Shown piece after piece: positions 7,788-15,887 of a stretch of 26,839 bases of DNA. The stretch's first letter is position 1. The number at the start of each line of letters is the position of its first letter. Under the pieces are notes generated by a model. It saw only the letters and a program-made list of their open reading frames with translations, had not been told where the DNA came from and did not search any database. Source of the DNA: UBA5336 sp964412785 (GTDB lineage: Bacteria; Pseudomonadota; Alphaproteobacteria; Caulobacterales; Hyphomonadaceae); assembly GCA_964412785.1 (NCBI GenBank), contig CAYPQD010000033.1, positions 1-26,839 of the forward strand, given 5' to 3'. Both the position numbers and the translations under genes were made by a program.

Positions 7788-9194
7788 CTAGTCCGCCAGC
7801 ACCCAGGTGTCCTTCACCCCGCCGCCCTGGCTGGAATTGACCACCAGCGAGCCTGCCGTCATGGCGACCCGGGTCAGCCCGCCCGGCGTCAGGCGGACCT
7901 CCCGCCCGACCAGTGCGAAGGGGCGGAAATCGATATGCCGCGGCGCGATACCCTCCTCAACGAGCGTCGGGACGGTCGACAGGGCCAGCGTCGGCTGTGC
8001 CACGAACGCCTTCGGATTGGCCCGCACCCGCGCGGCGTAGGCGTCCCGCTCAGCCTGCGTCGCCGCCGGTCCGATCAGCATGCCATAGCCGCCGGAACCG
8101 TGGATTTCCTTGAGCACGAGTTCGTCGAGGTGGGCGAGCGCGTATTCCAGACTGTCAGGTTCACTGCAGCGCCAGGTCGGCACGTTCGGCAGGATCGCCT
8201 CCTCGCCCATGTAGAAGCGGATGATTTCCGGCAGGTAGCAATAGATCGCCTTGTCGTCGCACGCGCCGTTTCCCGGTGCGTTCACCAGCGTCACCCCGCC
8301 GGCGAGATAGGCGGCCATCAGGCCTGGCACGCCAAGGCTGGAGTCCGGGCGGAAGCAGGCCGGATCGAGGAAGGCGTCATCGATCCGGCGGTAGATGACA
8401 TCGACCCGCTCCGGACCGCACGTGGTGCGCATGTAGACCCGGTTGTCATCGACGAACAGGTCGGAGCCCTCCACCAGGCTGACGCCCATCTCGTCAGCAA
8501 GGAAGGAATGCTCGTAATAGGCGCTGTTGAAGTGGCCGGGGCTCATCACGACGATGTTGGGCGTGGTGCTGCAGGCCGTTGGCGCGACCTCACCGAGCGT
8601 GCGCCGCAGCATGCCGGGATAGGTGTCAACGGGCAGGACGTCACCGCGCGAGAACAGGTCTGGAAACAGGCGCATCATCGTCGCGCGGTTTTCCAGCATG
8701 TAGGAGACCCCCGACGGGGTGCGGGCATTGTCCTCCAGGACGTAGAACGCGTCGGGACCCGTGCGCACGATGTCGATGCCGACAATGTGGGTGTAGACAT
8801 CCAGCGGCGGCACGAAGCCTTCCATCAGCGGCTGGTAGGCGTCGTTGTTCTGCAGCAGGTCCCCGGGGACGATCCCCGCGCGGATGATCTCGCGCGGGCC
8901 ATAGATGTCCTTCAGGAACAGGTTGAGCGCGCGCGCTCGCTGCTTTACCCCCCGGGCTATCCGGTCCCATTCGGCGGCGGAGAAGACGCGCGGGATCAGG
9001 TCGAACGGGATCAGCCGGTCAGGGTCGCCGCCCTTGCCATAGACGGCGAAGGTTATGCCTATGCGGCGAAACACCGCTTCTGCCTCGCTGCGTCGGGCGT
9101 GAAGGGTTGCAGCGTCCATCTGCGCCAGCCACTCGGCCACTGCCAGATATGGCGCGCGAACGCCGTCGCCGGAGTTCATCTCATCGAAGGACAC
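7788..9194 (-). CDS. circularly permuted ATP-grasp type 2 ligase, 468 aa
   Basis: This family joins a carboxylate to an amine using ATP, through an acyl-phosphate. Visible family blocks are PFDLIPRV (63-70), QNNDAYQPL (115-123), VLEDNARTPSGVSYMLENR (152-170, carboxylates for Mg-ATP), DVIYRRIDD (265-273), LVNAPGNGACDDKAIY (303-318), LKEIHGSGGYGM (361-372) and DFRPFALVG (422-430). The order and length are normal and no key block is missing. The start is GTG at 9194, chosen because GGGAGG lies 10 bases upstream; an in-frame ATG at 9179 lacks such a site. It heads the operon ATP-grasp, alpha-E, Anbu, and diverges from the transglutaminase/amidoligase gene. The natural substrate is unknown. Confidence 0.92.
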   Translation of the reverse strand: MSFDEMNSGDGVRAPYLAVAEWLAQMDAATLHARRSEAEAVFRRIGITFAVYGKGGDPDRLIPFDLIPRVFSAAEWDRIARGVKQRARALNLFLKDIYGPREIIRAGIVPGDLLQNNDAYQPLMEGFVPPLDVYTHIVGIDIVRTGPDAFYVLEDNARTPSGVSYMLENRATMMRLFPDLFSRGDVLPVDTYPGMLRRTLGEVAPTACSTTPNIVVMSPGHFNSAYYEHSFLADEMGVSLVEGSDLFVDDNRVYMRTTCGPERVDVIYRRIDDAFLDPACFRPDSSLGVPGLMAAYLAGGVTLVNAPGNGACDDKAIYCYLPEIIRFYMGEEAILPNVPTWRCSEPDSLEYALAHLDELVLKEIHGSGGYGMLIGPAATQAERDAYAARVRANPKAFVAQPTLALSTVPTLVEEGIAPRHIDFRPFALVGREVRLTPGGLTRVAMTAGSLVVNSSQGGGVKDTWVLAD

Positions 9195-9219
9195 GTTTCG
9201 TCTGCCTCCCTTCGGTCAC

Positions 9220-9248
9220 CTTATGATCGACGTGCGGGCAGTGACCAA
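9220..9248 (-). promoter_or_regulatory. candidate promoter of the ATP-grasp/alpha-E/Anbu operon
   Basis: On the minus strand, TTGGTC (9248-9243) and CATAAG (9225-9220) are separated by 17 bases, about 25 bases before the GTG start. It lies in the 120-base divergent spacer shared with the transglutaminase gene. Matches to consensus are partial. Confidence 0.35.
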
Positions 9249-9314
9249 GTTGCGCCGGCCCCTGGCAGGCCGAATGCGATTGCCGCCCGCTGCGCAGGCA
9301 CCTACGCTCGCCCA

Positions 9315-12300
9315 ATGAGCATTCGCATCGCCCTGACCCATCGCACGCGCTATCGCTATGACCGGAGGGTCCGTCTCGGACCGCAGGTGATACGTCTCCG
9401 CCCGGCACCGCACACCCGCACGCCGATCGTCTCCTACAGTCAGACCATTGCTCCGGGCGGGCATTTCCTCAACTGGCAGCAGGACCCGTTCGGCAATTAC
9501 CAGGCGCGCGCGGTCTTCGAGCATCCGAGTGACCATTTCGAGGTGGTCGTCGACCTCGTCGCCGACATGATCGCGATCAACCCGTTCGATTTCTTCCTCG
9601 ATGATGATGTCGTCCACGCGCCCTTTGCCTACAGCGCCGGGACGGCGGAGGATCTGACTCCGTATCTCAGGGAAGACGCGGGCGGTTCCGCCTATGCGGC
9701 GCTCGCCGCCGAGGCGCTGGAACTCTGGCGGGCGGGCGGCGAGGCGCCGCTGCGCACCATCGATTATCTCGTCGAGATCAATCAGCGGGTGCGCGAGGCG
9801 GTCGACTATCTGGTGCGGATGGAGCCTGGCGTGCAGGCGCCGGACGAGACCCTGGCGAAGGGGTCAGGCTCGTGCCGCGACAGCGCCTGGCTGCTGGTCA
9901 ATCTGCTGCGCCATGTGGGTGTGGCAGCCCGTTTCGTCTCCGGCTACCTGATCCAGCTTGCCCCGGACGAGCGGCTTGAGGGCGAGGCCAGCGGGCCTGA
10001 GACGGACTTCACCGACCTCCATGCGTGGGCTGAGGCGTTCGTGCCCGGCGCTGGCTGGATTGGCCTGGATGCCACCTCGGGACTGTTTGCCGGCGAGGGC
10101 CATGTCCCGCTGGCGGCCACCCCCGCGCCGGGCCCGGCCGCGCCGATCAGCGGGGCGCTGGAGCCCTGCGAGGTCAGCTTCGAGGTCGAGATGACGGTGA
10201 CCCGGCTGCGCGAGCCGGCGCGGATCACCCGGCCCTTCACCGAGGCCCAGTGGCAGGCGGTCGATGCCGCCGGGCTCGCCATCGACGAGGCGCTGGCGGA
10301 CGGGGATGTCCGCCTGACCATGGGTGGCGAGCCGACCTTCATTGCCGCGACCGATCGCGACGCCGGCGAATGGACCAGTGAGGCGGTCGGGCCGACCAAG
10401 CGCCGCTATGCCGACCGGCTGGCGCGGCGCCTCCGCCACCGTTTCGCGCCGGGCGGGGTGCTGATCCATGGGCAGGGCAAGTGGTATCCGGACGAGCCGC
10501 TGCCGCGCTGGGCCTTCGCGATTGTCTGGCGACGGGACGGGGTGCCGCTCTGGCAGAACCCGGACCTGATCGCCACCGAGGGGGCCGATCTCATGCCGGA
10601 TGACGATGCGGCCGGAGCGCTGGCGCGCGATCTCGCCACGGTGCTTGGCGTCGATCCCGCCTTCGCCCAGCCACTCTATGAGGATCCGGGTGAACACCTG
10701 TTCGCCGAGGCCCGCCTGCCGGACACTCTGACGCCTGGCGACAACCGGCTGAAAGACCCGGTCGAACGCGCCCGGATGGCGCGGATCTTCACCCACGGGC
10801 TCGGCCAGCCTGTGGGGTTCGTCCTGCCGCTTCAGCAGGCGCAGGCTGATGCAACGCGCGGGCGGACGGTGCGCTGGATGTCGGAGATCTGGCAGACCCG
10901 GCGCGGCGCGCTCTGCCTCATTCCCGGGGACAGTCCGGCCGGCTTGAGACTTCCCTTGCAGTCGCTGCCCTGGGTCGATCCGGCCAACTTTCCGGAGGTC
11001 CAGTCCGTCGATCCTTTTGCCGAGCGCCAGCCCCTGCCGGAAACGCTGACGCGCCGCCAGCGCCGCGCCGGCCTTGAGCGGGCCGAAGCGGACACGCCAG
11101 ACGGGCCGGATGACGGACCGGGCCAGGCTCAGGGGGGCAGCGAAGCGTCCGGTGCGCCTCCGGTGCGCACGGCCCTGGTGATCGAGCCGCGGGCCGGCCA
11201 TCTCAATGTCTTCCTGCCGCCGACTGTCACTGCGGAGGGCTTTGCCGACCTGATCGCTGCGGTTGAGGCGGTGGCCGGGTCGCAGGGCCAGCCGGTCCGG
11301 CTGGAGGGCTACCCGCCGCCGCGCGACCCGCGCCTGGGCGAGATCAAGGTGACGCCTGATCCGGGCGTCATCCAGGTGAGCATCCACCCATCCGCCGACT
11401 GGCCGCACCTGCGCGACAAGACCCGCATTCTCTACGAGGAGGCGCGCGCGTGCGGGCTCGACGCGTCGGGCTTCATGATTGACGGGCGTCCGAGCGGCTC
11501 CGGCGGCGGCGCGCATGTCACCGTTGGCGGGGCGCGCGCGCCCGACAGCCCGTTCCTGCGCCGGCCGGACGTGCTCGGCTCGCTGATCCGTTTCTGGCAG
11601 AACCACCCTTCGCTGAGCTATCTCTTCTCGGGCCTGTTCATCGGCCCGACCAGCCAGGCGCCGCGGGTCGACGAGGCGCGCGAGGACACGCTCTACGAGC
11701 TGGAGATCGCACTGGCGCAGCTGCCGGGGCCGGACGTCACAGGGTTTCCGCCCTGGCTGGTCGACCGGGTGCTGCGCCACCTGCTGATCGATGTCACCGG
11801 CAACACCCACCGCTCGGAAATCTGCATCGACAAGCTCCACTCGCCTGACGGGCCGGCCGGACGGCGGGGCCTGGTCGAGTTCCGCGCCTTCGAGATGCCG
11901 CCCCACTGGCGGATGAATGTTGCCCAGCAGCTTGTGCTGCGCGCCCTCATCGCCTGGTTCTGGAAGACACCCTACACCGCGCCGCTGGCTCCGTTCGGGA
12001 TGGCGCTGCATGATCGCTTCATGCTGCCAGATATCCTGTGGGCGGATTTCCGTACCGTGCTCTCGAAGGTCTCGGCGGGGACCGGGGTCAGGCTCGATCT
12101 CGACTGGTTCCGCGCCCAGTTCGATTTCCGCTTTCCCCTTGCCGGGCGGCTGGAGCATGACGGAATGGTTGTCGAGCTGCGTAATGCCCTGGAGCCGTGG
12201 CCCGTGCTCGGCGAGGAGGGGGCGGCCAGCGGGACGGCACGGTTCGTCGATTCCTCACTGGAGCGCCTGCAGGTCAAGCAGGTGACGCCGCCGGGGCGCG

Positions 12301-12710
12301 TGCCGCTGGCGATTGCCTGTAATGGTGTGCGCCTGCCGATGCAGCCGGGCGAGCGGGCGGGGGAGACACTGTGCGGGGTGCGCTTCCGCTCCTGGCTACC
12401 GGAACCCTGCCTGCACCCGACGATTGAGCCGCACAGCCCGCTTGTCTTCGACATCCACGATCCGGACCATGTCCGTGCGGTGGCGGGATTCACGTATTAC
12501 ACGACCCATCCGGGCGGCCGAAACTTCGAGACCCGGCCGGTCAATGCGCTCGAGGCGGAGGGCCGGCGCCTCGCCCGCTTTGCCCCGCATGGCCACACGC
12601 CGGGCGTCTCGGTACCGCTGGAGCCGCCGCACGATCCACGCCTTCCCTACACCCTCGACCTGCGCCGGGTTGTCCCTGCCGGCGGCAGTGGATCGGTTGT
12701 GGCGGGGTGA
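9315..12710 (+). CDS. transglutaminase / DUF2126 amidoligase fusion, 1131 aa
   Basis: Residues 1-90 match the N-terminal beta domain that precedes bacterial transglutaminase-like proteins (start MSIRIALTHRTRYRYDR). A transglutaminase/papain-like core follows with the full triad: Cys187 in GSGSCRDSAW, His236 in DLHAWAEAF and Asp252 in GWIGLDATSG. From about residue 290 to the end is DUF2126, a putative amidoligase of the glutamine-synthetase-like class. It includes LTMGGEPTF (about 314-322), SGSGGGAHVTVGG (about 727-739), NTHRSEICIDKL (about 831-842) and VEFRAFEMPPHWRMN (about 853-867). The product could therefore both cleave or transfer and form amide bonds. The ATG at 9315 fits the family N-terminus. 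The same frame is open back to 7935, but that part is antisense to the ATP-grasp gene. It diverges from the Anbu operon by 120 bases. Its TGA is the first part of a palindromic repeat. Confidence 0.92.
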   Translation: MSIRIALTHRTRYRYDRRVRLGPQVIRLRPAPHTRTPIVSYSQTIAPGGHFLNWQQDPFGNYQARAVFEHPSDHFEVVVDLVADMIAINPFDFFLDDDVVHAPFAYSAGTAEDLTPYLREDAGGSAYAALAAEALELWRAGGEAPLRTIDYLVEINQRVREAVDYLVRMEPGVQAPDETLAKGSGSCRDSAWLLVNLLRHVGVAARFVSGYLIQLAPDERLEGEASGPETDFTDLHAWAEAFVPGAGWIGLDATSGLFAGEGHVPLAATPAPGPAAPISGALEPCEVSFEVEMTVTRLREPARITRPFTEAQWQAVDAAGLAIDEALADGDVRLTMGGEPTFIAATDRDAGEWTSEAVGPTKRRYADRLARRLRHRFAPGGVLIHGQGKWYPDEPLPRWAFAIVWRRDGVPLWQNPDLIATEGADLMPDDDAAGALARDLATVLGVDPAFAQPLYEDPGEHLFAEARLPDTLTPGDNRLKDPVERARMARIFTHGLGQPVGFVLPLQQAQADATRGRTVRWMSEIWQTRRGALCLIPGDSPAGLRLPLQSLPWVDPANFPEVQSVDPFAERQPLPETLTRRQRRAGLERAEADTPDGPDDGPGQAQGGSEASGAPPVRTALVIEPRAGHLNVFLPPTVTAEGFADLIAAVEAVAGSQGQPVRLEGYPPPRDPRLGEIKVTPDPGVIQVSIHPSADWPHLRDKTRILYEEARACGLDASGFMIDGRPSGSGGGAHVTVGGARAPDSPFLRRPDVLGSLIRFWQNHPSLSYLFSGLFIGPTSQAPRVDEAREDTLYELEIALAQLPGPDVTGFPPWLVDRVLRHLLIDVTGNTHRSEICIDKLHSPDGPAGRRGLVEFRAFEMPPHWRMNVAQQLVLRALIAWFWKTPYTAPLAPFGMALHDRFMLPDILWADFRTVLSKVSAGTGVRLDLDWFRAQFDFRFPLAGRLEHDGMVVELRNALEPWPVLGEEGAASGTARFVDSSLERLQVKQVTPPGRVPLAIACNGVRLPMQPGERAGETLCGVRFRSWLPEPCLHPTIEPHSPLVFDIHDPDHVRAVAGFTYYTTHPGGRNFETRPVNALEAEGRRLARFAPHGHTPGVSVPLEPPHDPRLPYTLDLRRVVPAGGSGSVVAG

Positions 12711-12808
12711 TACCGCGCTGCAAGGGATCGGCACCGATCCATTGCAGCGCCGGGCAAGCGCGTCGGCGCCGAATGCGCAGATGGTCCATCATCGGCGCAC
12801 ATTGGTAT
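12710..12808 (+). repeat. palindromic dispersed element, copy 1
   Basis: The 99-base element begins ATACC (12710-12714) and ends GGTAT (12804-12808). It contains a long hairpin (12715-12750), a conserved core GGGCAAGCGCG followed by TCGGCGCC, and a second hairpin (TGCGC 12774-12778 with GCGCA 12795-12799). Its first A is the last base of the transglutaminase stop codon. An inverted, clearly related copy lies at 13776-13891. It resembles a small MITE or REP-like element; no protein is encoded. Confidence 0.6.
12715..12750 (+). terminator. strong hairpin after the transglutaminase gene
   Basis: GCGCTGCAA (12715-12723) pairs with TTGCAGCGC (12742-12750). After a G/A mismatch, GGATCG pairs with CGATCC around a 4-base loop. 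It starts 5 bases after the stop codon and has no T-run. It is part of the repeat element and may end or protect the transcript. Confidence 0.5.
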
Positions 12809-12932
12809 GAGGCGCGGCTTGCGCCTGAGCGCGCACAGGGCGACGCTGCGGCAGGTCTTGCAGGGGCGCGCCGGCGCCGCCATCGAGGGATACGCGCCGC
12901 GTCGGCGCTTATCGCCCTTGAGGAGGTCTGCC

Positions 12933-13604
12933 ATGCAGTATGACGAGGTTGTGAAGGGCCGGCGGAGCATTCGCGGCTATCTGGAAAAGCCGGTGGAGAG
13001 GGCGCTGATCCGCGACATTCTCGAACTGGCGATGCGGGCGCCGAGTTCTCTCAACACCCAGCCCTGGAATTTCCATGTGGTGACCGGTGCGCCGCTGCAG
13101 CGGATCCGCGAGGGCAATGTGGAGCGTAACCTTGCCGGCGTCCCGGACACGCGCGAGTTCCGCAAGGGCCCCGGCTATGAGGGCGTCCACCGCGAGCGCC
13201 AGATCGAGATTGCCAAGCAGCTGTTCGGCGCCATGGGGATCGAGCGCCACGACAAGCCGGCGCGCCAGGACTGGGTGCTGCGTGGCTTCCGCCAGTTCGA
13301 TGCGCCGGTGTCGATCGTTGTGACCTATGACCGTGCCATCCATGGCAGCGACATCGCCCCGTTCGACTGCGGCGGCGTGGTCAATGCGCTGGTCAACGCC
13401 GCCTGGTCGAAGGGCCTGGGCTGCGTCATCAACAGTCAGGGCATCATGCAGAGCCCGGTGGTGCGCGAGCATGCCGGCATCCCGGACGACCAGGTGATCA
13501 TGATCTGCGTCGCCATGGGCTGGCCCGATGAGACCTTCCCGGCGAACGCCGTTGTCTCGCGCCGCAAGCCGGTTGACGAGGCGGCGCATTTCGTCGGCTT
13601 CTGA
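12933..13604 (+). CDS. nitroreductase family FMN enzyme, 223 aa
   Basis: It is a flavin-dependent NAD(P)H oxidoreductase of the nitroreductase fold. The FMN-binding start RRSIRGYLEKPV (10-21) and APSSLNTQPWNFHV (36-49) are typical. Late blocks such as GGVVNALVNAAWSKGLGCV (about 149-167) and the C-terminal ...VSRRKPVDEAAHFVGF also fit. The start is set by a perfect AGGAGG (12921-12926), 6 bases before the ATG; longer in-frame versions from 12807 have no such site. The natural substrate cannot be told from sequence; these enzymes reduce nitroaromatics, quinones or other electrophiles. It stands alone between the two copies of the palindromic element, with no clear functional link to the Anbu locus upstream or tamAB downstream. 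Confidence 0.9.
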   Translation: MQYDEVVKGRRSIRGYLEKPVERALIRDILELAMRAPSSLNTQPWNFHVVTGAPLQRIREGNVERNLAGVPDTREFRKGPGYEGVHRERQIEIAKQLFGAMGIERHDKPARQDWVLRGFRQFDAPVSIVVTYDRAIHGSDIAPFDCGGVVNALVNAAWSKGLGCVINSQGIMQSPVVREHAGIPDDQVIMICVAMGWPDETFPANAVVSRRKPVDEAAHFVGF

Positions 13605-13775
13605 ACACAGGGCCGCAGGGGCCCGGCCTGATCGTCCACGAAACAGGCGAAGCAAAAGACGTCAGAGCGTTCCGGCGAGCCATGATCTGCTGTGCTGGAA
13701 TGGTGCGGAAGGCCGCCAGAGCGCAAAAGATGCCCCAGCGTGTGGCCACGAAGAAGGCCATAAATTCATGCACGT
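13605..13775. other. gene-free stretch after the nitroreductase gene
   Basis: No supported gene lies here. GGGCC (5 bases) and GGCCC around a GCAGG loop just after the nitroreductase stop could be a weak terminator. A minus-strand frame starting at 13770 has a hydrophobic beginning (MHEFMAFFVATRWG), but it runs on antisense into the nitroreductase gene and has no ribosome site. The DNA is less strongly GC-biased than its flanks, which fits non-coding or decayed sequence. Confidence 0.4.
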
Positions 13776-13891
13776 ATACCAAAGCGCGCGGGTAAAGACA
13801 CATCCGCGGCCCCGGCGCATGGGGCGCCGACGCGCAGTCGCGCTTGCCCTGCACTGCAAGGGATCGGTTTTGGGTCCATGCAGCTTGGTAT
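13776..13891 (-). repeat. palindromic dispersed element, copy 2 (inverted)
   Basis: Read on the minus strand, the 116-base element begins ATACCAAGCTGCA and ends GCTTTGGTAT. It shares with copy 1 the blocks GCTGCA, ACCGATCC, TTGCAG, GGGCAAGCGCG, TCGGCGCC and ATGCGC in the same order. The first hairpin is less perfect than in copy 1 (CTGCA/TGCAG with a broken inner stem). The outer ends form an inverted repeat ATACCAA-GC. The first A again completes a TGA stop codon, here of the frameshifted minus-strand gene. Confidence 0.55.
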
Positions 13892-14054
13892 CAGTAGTCC
13901 ACGACCGCGGGCCAGTAACCCATGCCTTCTCCGAGATCGCAATCGCGCTGGACCCCGGCAGCGATTTCCTGTCCGCCCAGTCCTTCGCCGACAGCCAGTC
14001 GGGCACCTGCGCGCCGGGCGCCATCTTGTACCGCGCGCCCCCCTGTTCGGGCAT
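13891..14054 (-). pseudogene. small gene with apparent one-base frameshift
   Basis: From an ATG at 14054 the minus strand reads MPEQGGARYKMAPGAQVPDW and onward with strongly GC-biased third positions as far as ...IAISEK. The bias then jumps to the neighbouring frame, which reads GMGYWPAVVDY and stops at TGA (13893-13891). One missing G in the AAGG run near 13936 would join the two into a protein of about 54 residues. As it stands, the first frame instead runs on through the repeat element and stops at 13662 (130 residues), with poor codon bias. I do not recognise the family. It is divergent from tamA. A sequencing error could also explain it, and there is no strong ribosome site. Confidence 0.3.
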
Positions 14055-14126
14055 GGCGAGATCGGCCGGCTGGATTTTTGCAGCCGAACGATCTCTTTCG
14101 TAACGAGGGAAAGGTACAGTGTGCGC

Positions 14127-15887
14127 ATGGTGTACCGGATCGTGATCGTCTGTGTCTGCACGCTCGTCCTGCATTCGGGGGCAGCGGCGGCTCAGGTGTT
14201 GGAACTCCTCACCGATGCCCCCTCCGGGCAGATCGCCGATGGCCTGCGCGCGGCAATCGGCGATGCGGGGCCGGGCGCGACACGCCTGTCTGCACGCCGG
14301 CAGGCGGACGACGCCGCCGAGCGCGCCGGCGCATTCCTCAATTCGCGCGGCCATTTCAGTCCCTCGGTAGAGGTCGCGATCGCCAACGCAGAGCCCTTCA
14401 CCTGGACGCTGCGCATCGATCCGGGTCCGGTATTCGCACTGAGCGCTGTGTCGATTGCCTGGCCGCAGGGTGCGCCGGACGAGGCGGTCGTGGACGAGCT
14501 TGTCGAGGCGCTGGCGCTCGGCCCGGGCGAACCCGCACGCCCCGATGGGATCGTCACCCAGGAAGGGGCTCTCGTCTCCCAGCTGCACGCGCTCGGCTAT
14601 CCGGACGCGCGCGCCCTGGCGCGCCGCATTGTCGGAGACCGGGAGATGGGCACCGTCACGGTGACCTACAGGCTGGCGCCTGGTCCGCGCGTTCGGCTCG
14701 GTCCGGTTCAGATCGCCGAGGCCGGGCGAACCGATTATGGATACATTGAGAGCCTCGCGCCATATACGCCTGGCGAGATTTATGACCCCGCTGTCCTGCT
14801 GCAATATTCCAACCGGTTGCGCGACACCCGCCAGTACCAGACCACCGTGGTGCGCCTGTCGGAGACCGCGAGCGGAGCAGGCGAGGCCGGCTGGGAGACC
14901 CGCGCTGTCATCATCGAGCTGACGCCGCGCGCCCGCTACACGCTCGGCCTCGGTGCGAGTTTCTCTACCGCCAACGGTCCGGGAGCGCAGGCGCGCCTGA
15001 CCCGGCGAAATGTCACCGGGCGTGCGGACCTGCTGACGGCGACGGCAACGATCGCGACCCAGCGCCGGCAGTTCGGCGCCAGCTGGGCCCTGCCGAACGC
15101 GCGCGGGCCGGGGCGCGACCTCGGTGCCTTCGCCGAGATCGGCCAGGACGAGACCGACGCGTTTGACCGTGACCGCCTGGCCCTCGGTGCCAGCTATGCG
15201 ATCCGGCAGACGCCGGATCTTGCCTTCGCCTTCGGCGCCGGCGGTGAGATTTCCAGCGAGACCGATGCCTTTGGCGAGCGCACGCTGCAGGTGCTGCACG
15301 TCTCGGCGGCCGCCTCGCTGGACCGTTCCAATGACGCCCTCGATCCGACCGGGGGCTGGCGCGCCGATGCCCGCATCGAGCCGGCGACGGCCTTTGGTGA
15401 CACCTCGCTGGTGTTTGCGGCGCTGAGCGGCGAGGTCCGCGGCTATCGCGCGCTGGACCGCGAGGCGACCTTCGTGCTTGCCGGTCGGACACGGGTCGCC
15501 TCGGTCATCGGCGGGGAGCTGGAGAGCCTGCCGGTGAGCTATCGCTATTTTGCCGGCGGAGGTGGCAGCGCCCGCGGCTTTGCCTTCCAGTCGGTCGGCC
15601 CGCGCAATACCGACGGCCAGCCGACCGGCGGCCTCGGCCTGTTCGAGACATCGGGGGAGCTGCGCTGGAGGCGCGCGCGCCCGCTTGGCTTTGTCGCGTT
15701 TGTCGATGCGGTCAGCCTTGTGGAAGACGCAGCGGCAGATCTTGGCGCGCTGCGCTTGTCGGCCGGGGTCGGCGCGCGTTACCGCACGCCGGCGGGGCCG
15801 CTACGCCTCGATATTGCCACACCGATTGACAGTGAACCGGGCGACGACCCGGTTCAGATCTATATCAGCATCGGGCAAGCGTTCTGA
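14127..15887 (+). CDS. tamA: TamA, Omp85-family outer-membrane assembly protein, 586 aa
   Basis: It is an outer-membrane barrel with periplasmic POTRA domains that works with TamB in inserting some outer-membrane proteins and in envelope homeostasis. A signal peptide (about 1-21, ending GAAAAQ) is followed by three POTRA-like regions (about 22-275). The first includes RRQADDAAERAGAFLNSRGHF and the last includes PGEIYDPAVLLQYSNRL. The barrel then carries the Omp85 loop motif as GGGGSARGF (477-485; Arg483 is the conserved Arg of the [VI]RG[FY] motif). It ends YISIGQAF, with the terminal Phe recognised by the BAM machinery. Length is normal for TamA. The start is ATG 14127; an in-frame GTG at 14121 has better spacing to AAAGG and may be used. 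Its stop overlaps the tamB start. Confidence 0.88.
   Translation: MVYRIVIVCVCTLVLHSGAAAAQVLELLTDAPSGQIADGLRAAIGDAGPGATRLSARRQADDAAERAGAFLNSRGHFSPSVEVAIANAEPFTWTLRIDPGPVFALSAVSIAWPQGAPDEAVVDELVEALALGPGEPARPDGIVTQEGALVSQLHALGYPDARALARRIVGDREMGTVTVTYRLAPGPRVRLGPVQIAEAGRTDYGYIESLAPYTPGEIYDPAVLLQYSNRLRDTRQYQTTVVRLSETASGAGEAGWETRAVIIELTPRARYTLGLGASFSTANGPGAQARLTRRNVTGRADLLTATATIATQRRQFGASWALPNARGPGRDLGAFAEIGQDETDAFDRDRLALGASYAIRQTPDLAFAFGAGGEISSETDAFGERTLQVLHVSAAASLDRSNDALDPTGGWRADARIEPATAFGDTSLVFAALSGEVRGYRALDREATFVLAGRTRVASVIGGELESLPVSYRYFAGGGGSARGFAFQSVGPRNTDGQPTGGLGLFETSGELRWRRARPLGFVAFVDAVSLVEDAAADLGALRLSAGVGARYRTPAGPLRLDIATPIDSEPGDDPVQIYISIGQAF

Noticed and set aside
7935..9314. Plus-strand extension of the transglutaminase frame (would give a 1591-residue protein)
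   Set aside because: This part is antisense to the well-conserved ATP-grasp gene, and the known family N-terminus begins at the ATG at 9315.
9864..12158. 764-residue minus-strand open frame
   Set aside because: It lies entirely antisense to the transglutaminase/DUF2126 gene, is Arg/Gly-rich without domains, and is a GC-driven shadow.
13498..13770. Minus-strand frame MHEFMAFFVATRWG... as a small membrane protein
   Set aside because: It has no ribosome site, runs antisense into the nitroreductase gene, and lacks consistent codon bias.
13662..15299. 545-residue minus-strand open frame
   Set aside because: Most of it is antisense to tamA. Only the part between about 13891 and 14054 has its own coding bias, which I list as a frameshifted small gene.
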